Notes under the pieces: model-generated
What the model saw: only the letters and a program-made list of their open reading frames with translations
Databases searched by the model: none
What the model was told of the DNA's origin: nothing
Assembly (NCBI GenBank): GCA_965659665.1
Contig: CBFHWU010000022.1
Coordinates: 1 to 22,817 of the forward strand
Source: CBFHWU01 sp965659665
GTDB taxonomy: Bacteria > Bacteroidota > Bacteroidia > Flavobacteriales > Flavobacteriaceae
Reading direction: 5' to 3'
DNA length: 22,817 nucleotides
Part shown: positions 14,940-21,340 of the stretch, piece after piece
Layout of the letters: each line of letters opens with the position of its first letter
How positions within the stretch are numbered: the first letter of the stretch is position 1
Translations under genes and position numbers: made by a program

Positions 14940-15959
14940 ATGAATATCACCCTTAACATTAATTTGGCAGGTCATTTTTTTTATATTGATGAGCTTGCCT
15001 ACAAAAATCTCAATGCCTATTTGGATGAGATTAAGCGATATTTTAAAGATGAAACCGTTCGAGATGAGATCATTGCTGATATTGAAGCTCGTATAGCCGA
15101 ACTACTTATCGGAATGCTGAAACACGAACGTCAAGTAATTACCCAAAATGAGGTAGATGAAATTATTAAAATTATGGGGCAACCTCACGATTACAAAATC
15201 GATGAGGAAGAACAAAAAGAGTCACAACGAAAATTATTTCGTGATCAAGAGAATGCATTACTTGGTGGTGTGGCCTCTGGATTGTCCTATTATATAGGAT
15301 TAAAAACACGTTGGGTGCGCATTATATGGCTTATTTTAGGGCTTTTCAGTTGGGGTGGATTTATTGTTTTATACCTTATTCTTTGGATTGTTTTGCCCAA
15401 AGCAGAAACGACCGCTGAAAAACTTTCCATGAAGGGCGAACCTATAAATATTTCTAATATTGAAAAAAAAATTAAAGAAGGAATTGAAGATGTTGCTGAC
15501 CGGGTAAAAAATACGGATTACTCGAAAACAGGTAAATCTGTTGAAACTGGATTGAAAGGTTTTTTTGATGCTTTAACAAGAGTTTTAGAATCGCTTTTTT
15601 TGGTTATTCGAAAGCTTTTGGGGATCATCCTTATTATTGCAACATCGCTTGGTATTATTTCGTTAGTGATTGCGGTTTTTACATTAGGCACTGTCGATTT
15701 GATGGGAATTGATCTTTTTGATCTTGAATTCAATCAGGATCATTGGACCTATTTTAATGGTCCTCTTTGGATTTTGAGTGTTCCTGTTTTCTTTTTTTCA
15801 GTAATTCCAATGGTATACTTATTATTATTTGGAAAATGGATGTGGAGTGGCAAACTTAAAAATACCATTGGCATGAGTATTTTTCTAGGTGTTTTGTGGA
15901 TTATATCCCTTTTCAGTCTGATTGTTATTTCGCTACAACAATGGGCTACATTTTATTAG
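14940..15959 (+). CDS. PspC-domain membrane protein, short form
   Basis: This 339-residue protein starts with a soluble region of about 100 residues found in Bacteroidetes PspC proteins (NINLAGHFFYIDELAYKNL, DEIIADIEARIAELL, IIKIMGQPHDY). A PspC domain follows (KLFRDQENALLGGVASGLSYYIG, then WVRIIWLILGLFSWGGFIVLY as membrane segments). Further transmembrane segments come at about 220-250, 275-300 and 310-335. PspC proteins respond to envelope stress in proteobacteria; the role here is unproven. Many flavobacterial relatives are, to my knowledge, longer with a C-terminal beta-rich domain; that part is missing here and the frame ends in a 4-bp overlap with trxB (TTAG). Confidence 0.88.
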   Translation: MNITLNINLAGHFFYIDELAYKNLNAYLDEIKRYFKDETVRDEIIADIEARIAELLIGMLKHERQVITQNEVDEIIKIMGQPHDYKIDEEEQKESQRKLFRDQENALLGGVASGLSYYIGLKTRWVRIIWLILGLFSWGGFIVLYLILWIVLPKAETTAEKLSMKGEPINISNIEKKIKEGIEDVADRVKNTDYSKTGKSVETGLKGFFDALTRVLESLFLVIRKLLGIILIIATSLGIISLVIAVFTLGTVDLMGIDLFDLEFNQDHWTYFNGPLWILSVPVFFFSVIPMVYLLLFGKWMWSGKLKNTIGMSIFLGVLWIISLFSLIVISLQQWATFY

Positions 15960-16906
15960 CTGTCTAAGGAAGCCAAATAACGTTCGGCATCTAATGCAGC
16001 CATACAACCTGTTCCTGCAGCAGTAACTGCTTGACGATATTCTTTGTCTTGTACATCTCCTGAAGCAAACACTCCTGGCCTGTTGGTTTTTGTTGACTTA
16101 CCTGAAGTAATGATGTATCCTGCATCATCCATGTCAAGTTGATTTTTGAATATCTCGGTATTGGGTTGATGACCAATAGCAATAAATAGACCCGTGATAG
16201 AAATTTCTTCCTTTATTCCTGTCTGATTATTAACCATTCGCAATCCCTCAACTACCATATCCCCTAATACCTCATCTATTTCGGTATTATAACGTAAATC
16301 AATATTTGGTGTTGAGGTAACACGGTGTTGCATCGCTTTGGAAGCCCTCATCTGATCTTTACGGACTAGCATGGTCACTTTTGAGCATATATTAGAAAGA
16401 TAAGTGGCTTCTTCACAGGCGGTGTCTCCTCCCCCCACTATGGCTACTTCTTGACCTTTATAAAAAAACCCATCACATACCGCACAGGCCGATACGCCTC
16501 CACCACGCAATCTTTGCTCGCTTGGGAGTCCTAAATATTTGGCTGTAGCGCCAGTGGATATGATGATCGTTTGGGCAAGAATAACTTTTTCTTGGTCAAT
16601 GGTGACTTTATGCCACCCTCCTACTTGGGCTGAAAATTCTACCGCTGTTGCCATTCCAATTCTTACTTGAGTACCAAAGCGTTCGGCTTGTTGTTGAAGC
16701 TGAACCATCATGGTAGGCCCATCTACACCATCGGGGTAGCCTGGAAAATTATCTACTTCAGTGGTGGTAGTTAGTTGACCACCAGGTTCTAAACCAGTAT
16801 AAAGAACAGGGTTAAGATCGGCTCGTGAGGCATAAATAGCTGCTGTATAACCTGCAGGGCCAGAGCCAATGATTAAAGTTTTGATTTGTTCGACAGTAGC
16901 ACTCAT
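15956..16906 (-). CDS. trxB: Thioredoxin reductase
   Basis: This 316-residue flavoenzyme reduces thioredoxin with NADPH in the cytoplasm. It shows the FAD motif LIIGSGPAGYTAAIYASRA, EPGGQLTTTTEVDNFPG, the redox-active C141-AV-C144 in SACAVCDGFF, the NADPH motif AIVGGGDTACEEATYL, and the C-terminal GVFASGDVQDKEYRQAVTAAGTGCMAAL. The CxxC sets it apart from the related ferredoxin-NADP reductase at 7831. The start at 16906 (MSATVEQIKTLI) was chosen; the extra 13 residues of the open frame come from the leader. Thioredoxin is also the usual electron donor of APS reductase, so it may serve cysH indirectly. Confidence 0.96.
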   Translation of the reverse strand: MSATVEQIKTLIIGSGPAGYTAAIYASRADLNPVLYTGLEPGGQLTTTTEVDNFPGYPDGVDGPTMMVQLQQQAERFGTQVRIGMATAVEFSAQVGGWHKVTIDQEKVILAQTIIISTGATAKYLGLPSEQRLRGGGVSACAVCDGFFYKGQEVAIVGGGDTACEEATYLSNICSKVTMLVRKDQMRASKAMQHRVTSTPNIDLRYNTEIDEVLGDMVVEGLRMVNNQTGIKEEISITGLFIAIGHQPNTEIFKNQLDMDDAGYIITSGKSTKTNRPGVFASGDVQDKEYRQAVTAAGTGCMAALDAERYLASLDS

Positions 16907-16923
16907 AATAAAAATATTTAGTA

Positions 16924-16931
16924 CAAAAGTA
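16924..16931 (-). promoter_or_regulatory. -7 box of trxB
   Basis: TACTTTTG on the minus strand (16931 to 16924) matches TAnnTTTG perfectly and lies 17 bases before the ATG at 16906. No clear TTG is present at -33. Confidence 0.45.
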
Positions 16932-17009
16932 ATTCTTAGAATCAAATTAATCGAAATCTGACCTAAAAAGTTATTATCAATGATTAACCATTAACATTAT
17001 AAAAATTGA

Positions 17010-17040
17010 TTGGTAATCACATCTTATTATTTTATATTTG
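17010..17040 (+). promoter_or_regulatory. Promoter of the tRNA-Pro pair
   Basis: TTG at 17010-17012 and TATATTTG at 17033-17040 are separated by 20 bp, a full match to the Bacteroidetes housekeeping promoter. The box ends 13 bases before the first tRNA, so transcription should start a few bases upstream of it. Confidence 0.75.
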
Positions 17041-17053
17041 CACACACTTTTTT

Positions 17054-17128
17054 CGGGGTGTAGCGTAGCCCGGTCATCGCGCCTGCTTTGGGAGCAGGAG
17101 GTCGCAGGTTCGAATCCTGCCACCCCGA
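17054..17128 (+). tRNA. tRNA-Pro (anticodon TGG)
   Basis: The cloverleaf can be drawn by eye. The acceptor CGGGGTG pairs with CACCCCG, followed by discriminator A. The anticodon arm is CCTGC-TTTGGGA-GCAGG with anticodon TGG at 17089-17091, and the T-arm is GCAGG-TTCGAAT-CCTGC with all five pairs. The 3' CCA is not encoded. It reads proline codons CCA and, by wobble, others. Confidence 0.95.
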
Positions 17129-17150
17129 CAAAAAAATCTTCCTATTTATT

Positions 17151-17224
17151 CGGGATGTGGCGCAGCCTGGTAGCGCACACGCATGGGGTGCGTGGGGTCG
17201 CAGGTTCAAATCCTGTCATCCCGA
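17151..17224 (+). tRNA. tRNA-Pro (anticodon GGG)
   Basis: The acceptor CGGGATG pairs with CATCCCG, followed by discriminator A. The anticodon arm CACGC-ATGGGGT-GCGTG puts GGG at 17185-17187, a proline anticodon for CCC and CCT. The T-arm is GCAGG-TTCAAAT-CCTGT, with one G-T pair at its base. CCA is not encoded. It lies 22 bp after the first tRNA-Pro and probably shares its transcript. Confidence 0.92.
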
Positions 17225-17233
17225 CTAGCAGAT

Positions 17234-17266
17234 ACCTAACTTTTTTAAAGTTAGGTGTTTTTATTT
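17234..17266 (+). terminator. Rho-independent terminator of the tRNA pair
   Basis: A perfect 10-bp stem, ACCTAACTTT with AAAGTTAGGT around a TTT loop (17234-17256), is followed by GTTTTTATTT. The T-run is only on the plus strand, so it ends the tRNA transcript. The last bases of the stem overlap the stop codon of the convergent sigma-factor gene. Confidence 0.85.
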
Positions 17267-17862
17267 GTAGCTACGTTTTTATTCATTCCAAACAATAAAA
17301 ATAAAATACCCTTAGTGTTGTTTCCAATGGTTTTTCGTAAGATAGAAAAGGCTTTGGTGATATGCGCCTCTACGGATTTTATGGATACATTAAGATATTC
17401 TGCGATCTCCACGTTAGTGAGACCTTCTCTTTTACTTAATAAGAAGGTATGTTTACATTTGGGGGGTAAGTTTTCAATTTCTTGTTTTACTAAAGTGATG
17501 AGCTTTTCCAGTGAGTTTTCTTCCTCTTCTGTTTCTACCACATCATTTAAAGCTTCAATATATTTCTTCTCTAAAGATAAAACCGCTTTCTTTTTTCTGT
17601 ATTGATCAATAAATTCATTGTAAACTGATCGGTACAAATAATTTTTTACTGAAAAATCATCCCTTAGTTGTGCTCTGTTTTTCCATAGGTAAACAAATAT
17701 GTTCTGTACAATATCCTCAGATAGATTGTGCTCATTTGTAAGACTATGGGCATAAACGCATAGTTGATGATGATAACTATCTACTAAAAAATGATACGCT
17801 TTTGATTCACCATTTTTTAGCGCTTTAATAAGTTCACTATCATTTTTAAAAAAAATGCGCAT
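17251..17862 (-). CDS. ECF RNA polymerase sigma factor, FecI-like
   Basis: This 203-residue ECF sigma factor has region 2 (YHFLVDSYHHQLCVYAHSL, LSEDIVQNIFVYLWKNR, LYRSVYNEFIDQYRKKK) and region 4 (LPPKCKHTFLLSKREGLTN, VEIAEYLNVSIKSVEAHI). It should direct RNA polymerase to a few promoters when released by its anti-sigma partner. The divergent FecR-type gene 113 bp away is that partner. In Bacteroidetes, such pairs usually sense substrate binding by a TonB-dependent SusC-type receptor through its N-terminal domain. Here the only receptor gene is the barrel-less chimera at 19258. The C-terminal tail after region 4 is hydrophobic and lysine-rich and runs into the tRNA terminator. Confidence 0.94.
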   Translation of the reverse strand: MRIFFKNDSELIKALKNGESKAYHFLVDSYHHQLCVYAHSLTNEHNLSEDIVQNIFVYLWKNRAQLRDDFSVKNYLYRSVYNEFIDQYRKKKAVLSLEKKYIEALNDVVETEEEENSLEKLITLVKQEIENLPPKCKHTFLLSKREGLTNVEIAEYLNVSIKSVEAHITKAFSILRKTIGNNTKGILFLLFGMNKNVATNKNT

Positions 17863-17975
17863 TAGGATATTGATAAAATTTGGAATGCTTTAATGCTAAT
17901 ATATAAAAAAAACTTATCGAAAAACTTAGGGTTACTGAAATTTGCTTCGCTTTAGTAGTATAGAACGGAATTTCG

Positions 17976-19157
17976 ATGGTCCCAAACAGCATCCAAAAAT
18001 ATATAGTTAAATACCTTGTCAATCAGGCTTCTTTTTCGGAATTAGATGAATTAGAATTATGGGTTAAAGACCCTATTAATAAAAAGGAATTCATCCATTA
18101 TATAAAAATCAACTTTGCAATAGATTACCACTTGAAAAAATTCGATCCAAATAAAACAAAGAACAAAATAAGCCGACTTATTCTTGAAGAAGAAAGCGCC
18201 GTTAGAAGAGTAAAGATTCAAAAATATTACAAATATGCAGCCATATTGGTCATAACCCTTTTTGCAACAGTATACTTTTTCAAAGACCAACTGTTCCACG
18301 CACAGTTGGGCAATGATATTGTTTTGGAAGAGATCAACTCCAACGACATTTTTCCTGGAAGCGATAAAGCAACATTGACATTGGAAGATGGTTCAGAAAT
18401 AACACTAAAAAAAGGAAATAACTATAAAACACCGCACTCGAATAGTGATGGAGAAGAGATTGTATATCATGCTAAATACAATAATGAAAAACCAAAAGAG
18501 AAAAATTATCATTATTTAACAATCCCAAGAGCGGGGAAGTTTCAAATCACCCTCTCTGATGGCACTGAAGTTTGGCTAAATTCAGAATCTAAACTAAAAT
18601 ACCCTGTGACCTTTAATGATGGAAAACCACGAGTAGTAGAATTAATCTATGGGGAAGCCTATTTTGAAGTATCGCCAAGTTCACTACACAAAGGGGCTAA
18701 ATTTAAGGTGTTGCATAAATCTCAAGAAGTTGACGTATTGGGTACAGCATTTAATATTAAGGCCTATAAAGATGAAACCAGCATTTATACCACTTTAGTA
18801 GAGGGAAAAGTTGAGATTAACATCGAAAACAGTAAACAAAAGTTGGCTCCTCATCAACAATTGCGTTTTGATTTAAATACCAAAAATTCCATCGTAAAAG
18901 AAGTCAATGTTTTTGACGAAGTTTCTTGGAAAGATGGGGTGTTTAGTTTTGAAGGGAAAACCCTTAAAGAGGTGATGAAGATTTTATCACGATGGTATGA
19001 TATTAATATCACTTTTAAAGACAAAACAATTGAGAATGAAGAATTTACTGGGGTATTAAGAAAAAATAAAACCCTGGAAGATCTTTTGTCCAATATTAAA
19101 AATTCTAGGGCTATAAATGATTATGAAATAAAGGGTGATCTAGTCATATTAAAGTAA
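17976..19157 (+). CDS. FecR-family anti-sigma factor with DUF4974
   Basis: This 393-residue inner-membrane protein has a cytoplasmic N-terminal part (LVNQASFSELDELELWV) that should hold the ECF sigma factor, a transmembrane helix (YAAILVITLFATVYFF, about 87-102), and a periplasmic FecR domain (HYLTIPRAGKFQITLSDGT, VWLNSESKLKYPV, EVDVLGTAFNIKAY). A C-terminal DUF4974 follows (FEGKTLKEVMKILSRWYDI, then FTGVLRKNKTLEDLL). Length and domains are intact, so signalling could still work. In the known system the receptor STN domain touches the periplasmic part. The gene lies 100 bp before the chimeric receptor gene. Confidence 0.94.
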   Translation: MVPNSIQKYIVKYLVNQASFSELDELELWVKDPINKKEFIHYIKINFAIDYHLKKFDPNKTKNKISRLILEEESAVRRVKIQKYYKYAAILVITLFATVYFFKDQLFHAQLGNDIVLEEINSNDIFPGSDKATLTLEDGSEITLKKGNNYKTPHSNSDGEEIVYHAKYNNEKPKEKNYHYLTIPRAGKFQITLSDGTEVWLNSESKLKYPVTFNDGKPRVVELIYGEAYFEVSPSSLHKGAKFKVLHKSQEVDVLGTAFNIKAYKDETSIYTTLVEGKVEINIENSKQKLAPHQQLRFDLNTKNSIVKEVNVFDEVSWKDGVFSFEGKTLKEVMKILSRWYDINITFKDKTIENEEFTGVLRKNKTLEDLLSNIKNSRAINDYEIKGDLVILK

Positions 19158-19163
19158 ATAAAA

Positions 19164-19206
19164 AGGAACGAAGTAAAACATTTTGCAGTGGTTCATCTTC
19201 GCTCCT
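19164..19206 (+). other. Hairpin in the leader of the chimeric receptor gene
   Basis: AGGAACGAAG (19164-19173) can pair with CTTCGCTCCT (19197-19206), nine of ten pairs with one A-C mismatch and a 23-nt loop. No T-run follows, so it is not a standard terminator. It sits 7 bp after the fecR stop and 51 bp before the next start; it may protect or separate transcripts. Function is not known. Confidence 0.45.
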
Positions 19207-19257
19207 CTAATAAAGTGTAATAACTAAACTAATGTCTAATTAACACATAGTAAATTT

Positions 19258-20313
19258 ATGAAAATTAAATTAAAAAGGGTGCGTTCCCTCTTTCGTAAAC
19301 GACACCTATTTATGATTATGAGAGCATTTGTACTTCTATTATGCACAACTGTCTTTAGTCTTACTCCAGAAAATTCTTTTTCTCAAGAAAAAGTGAATAT
19401 AGACCAAGACAAATTGGTGAGTGTAGATCAAGTTTTTAAAATCATTAAGCAACAAACTGACTATGATTTTATTTATAAAAAAAAATTATTTAAAAATGCG
19501 CCTAAAGTACAATTGACTAAAGGAGAGATTTTGGTCACCAAACTGTTAGAAAAAAGTTTATCCTCGAGTAATGTGAGCTATGAGTTATCTAATAGTAACG
19601 CTATAATCATTATAGAGAAAAAGATAAATGATGGTGTAACAGTAGATGATAAACAAGAACGGCATGAAGTTGTTGGAATCATAACAGACGAATCGGACCT
19701 CCCATTACCTGGGGCAAACATATTGGAAAAAGGAACCCTAAACGGAACGCAAACCGATTTTGATGGCAAATTTGCATTAACAGTATCTGATGAAAATGCC
19801 ATTTTAATAGTTTCCTACTTAGGGTTTACTAATCAAGAAATTCCACTTAACGGTCAAACTTCCATTTCAGTTAAGTTGATCGAAAGTGCTGCTACTCTAG
19901 ATGAAATTGTGGTTATAGGTTATGGTTCGGTTAAAAAGGAGAATTTAACTGGTGGTAAATTAAGTGCCTTAACTACTTCTGCAACTGGCTTACAGACTGG
20001 TGGTTGGCCAATGTATGGTAAAAACGCTAAGCATACTTCAAATGTTAATGCCATTACCTTATCAACTTCTAAAGAACTTATTAATGGACTCACGGTATAT
20101 CCTAACCCAGTTGATAATGGCGAATTTTATATCTCAACAACTTTAAACAGCGATAAATTGGTTCAAATTTTTGATATCACTGGTAGAAAAATATATGCAA
20201 AGAAGATCCGTGTGAATGAAAAAATCAAGACTTCGAATTTAAAAACCGGAGTATATTTTGTAAACGTATTTGAAAATGCCAAACAAGCAACCGTAAAACT
20301 ACTTGTTCAGTAA
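19258..20313 (+). CDS. Chimeric protein: SusC/TonB-receptor N-terminus fused to T9SS sorting domain, no barrel
   Basis: This 351-residue frame joins parts of different proteins. Residues 1-43 are a signal peptide ending at SFSQ, and about 48-120 form an STN domain (VDQVFKIIKQQTDYDFIY). About 138-213 are a carboxypeptidase-regulatory-like domain (VVGIITDESDLPLPGANIL, GTQTDFDGKFAL). The SusC-type TonB box DEIVVIGYG is at 215-223, and VKKENLTG begins a plug. The plug and the whole beta barrel (normally some 700 or more residues) are missing. Residues 250-262 (WPMYGKNAKHTSN) look like the start of a PQQ-type propeller, and from about 278 a T9SS type A sorting domain runs to the end (LTVYPNPVDNGEFY, VQIFDITGRKIY, LKTGVYFVNVF). 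Most likely it is the in-frame scar of a large deletion; a working signalling protein or an assembly error are alternatives. Confidence 0.85.
   Translation: MKIKLKRVRSLFRKRHLFMIMRAFVLLLCTTVFSLTPENSFSQEKVNIDQDKLVSVDQVFKIIKQQTDYDFIYKKKLFKNAPKVQLTKGEILVTKLLEKSLSSSNVSYELSNSNAIIIIEKKINDGVTVDDKQERHEVVGIITDESDLPLPGANILEKGTLNGTQTDFDGKFALTVSDENAILIVSYLGFTNQEIPLNGQTSISVKLIESAATLDEIVVIGYGSVKKENLTGGKLSALTTSATGLQTGGWPMYGKNAKHTSNVNAITLSTSKELINGLTVYPNPVDNGEFYISTTLNSDKLVQIFDITGRKIYAKKIRVNEKIKTSNLKTGVYFVNVFENAKQATVKLLVQ
19948..20004 (+). repeat. 9-bp direct repeat at the fusion junction
   Basis: ACTGGTGGT occurs at 19948-19956 and at 19996-20004, 48 bp apart (16 codons, same frame). The first copy ends the receptor-like part and the second begins the propeller-like part, so the repeats bracket a linker of unknown origin. 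They may mark recombination points. Confidence 0.6.
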
Positions 20314-20335
20314 GTTTTAGGATAAAATAAAAGGG

Positions 20336-20368
20336 AGCAAAGCACATACTGTGTTTGCTTTTTTATTC
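20336..20368 (+). terminator. Terminator between the chimeric gene and the phosphodiesterase gene
   Basis: AGCAAA-G-CACA (20336-20346) pairs with TGTG-TTTGCT (20350-20359) around TAC, a 10-bp stem with one bulged G, followed by a run of seven T (including the last stem base) and ATT. It ends about ten bases before the next ATG, leaving no room for a promoter after it; downstream genes must be expressed by read-through or from a promoter upstream of the hairpin. Confidence 0.7.
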
Positions 20369-20378
20369 ATTAACTATT

Positions 20379-21287
20379 ATGAAAATATTTTACTACCTAA
20401 TTTTAATAGTTGTTCTTGTTGGATGTAAGGACCATATTAATCTTAGAACAAAACCTTCCTTTCAAGATAAAATAGCAAATTTAGAAGACGCTAATAACAA
20501 GGAAGTAATTGTAGTCGCTCACCGCGGAGATTGGCGTAATGCACCAGAAAATTCGTTGCAGGCTATTCAAAATTGTATTGAGATGGGGATTGATATGGTG
20601 GAAATTGACGTCCGCCTAACCAAAGATTCAATCCCCGTTTTAATGCATGATAAAAAGCTTAATAGAACAACTACTGGCAATGGACCAATACAAAAATGGA
20701 CATTAGATGCGCTAAGAACTTTAAATTTAGTAGATGGGCTAGGAGTTGCCACTCAACATAAAATACCTACACTTAAAGAGGCTTTAGCATTGGCGAAAGG
20801 AAAAATTTTAGTCAATCTAGATAAAAGCTATAGCATTTTTGATAAATGCTTTGAGGTTATTCAAGAAACAGGTACGCAAAATCAAGTAGTGATTAAAGGG
20901 GCAAAAAGATTAGAAGAAGTTGAAAATGAATTTGGGCAGTATTTAGATAAGGTATATTTCATGCCTATTATTAAACTACCAAATAAAGATGCAGAAACTA
21001 TTGTTGATGAATATCTCAATTCTAAAATACCTCCAATTGCTTTTGAATTTACAATAAACCAAGATGCCATTCCGATGGTGAAAGACTTTAAAAAAATCAG
21101 AAAAGCAGGTTCAAGTGTTTGGGTAAATGCACTTTGGCCACATCACAATGCAGGTCATGATGATGAAAAAGCAGTTCAAAATCTTTCCGTATATGATTGG
21201 TTTATTGAAAATGATATTGATATTATTCAAACCGACAGACCAAGATTATTATTAAAGTACTTAAGAGAAAAAGGACTTCATGACTGA
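20379..21287 (+). CDS. Glycerophosphodiester phosphodiesterase lipoprotein
   Basis: This 302-residue enzyme hydrolyses glycerophosphodiesters (deacylated phospholipids) to sn-glycerol-3-phosphate and an alcohol. A lipoprotein signal with lipobox LVGC (C16) places it in the periplasm or on the outer membrane. GDPD motifs are VVAHRGDWRNAPENSLQAI (catalytic HR and EN), MVEIDVRLTKDSIPVLMHD (metal-binding E-x-D and the second catalytic His) and a late WVNALWP and IDIIQTDRP. The start at 20379 fits the signal peptide; an in-frame TTG at 20355 lies in the terminator hairpin. The GlpT-type transporter downstream would import the glycerol-3-phosphate formed. Confidence 0.93.
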   Translation: MKIFYYLILIVVLVGCKDHINLRTKPSFQDKIANLEDANNKEVIVVAHRGDWRNAPENSLQAIQNCIEMGIDMVEIDVRLTKDSIPVLMHDKKLNRTTTGNGPIQKWTLDALRTLNLVDGLGVATQHKIPTLKEALALAKGKILVNLDKSYSIFDKCFEVIQETGTQNQVVIKGAKRLEEVENEFGQYLDKVYFMPIIKLPNKDAETIVDEYLNSKIPPIAFEFTINQDAIPMVKDFKKIRKAGSSVWVNALWPHHNAGHDDEKAVQNLSVYDWFIENDIDIIQTDRPRLLLKYLREKGLHD

Positions 21288-21340
21288 TAACACCTTCATG
21301 ATTCGTTTCCATAAAATAGTGCCTTCATTCAGAAAATAAT

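Noticed and set aside
17027..17298. Open frames across the two tRNA genes on both strands
   Set aside because: They are translations of tRNA-Pro sequence and have no protein-like features.
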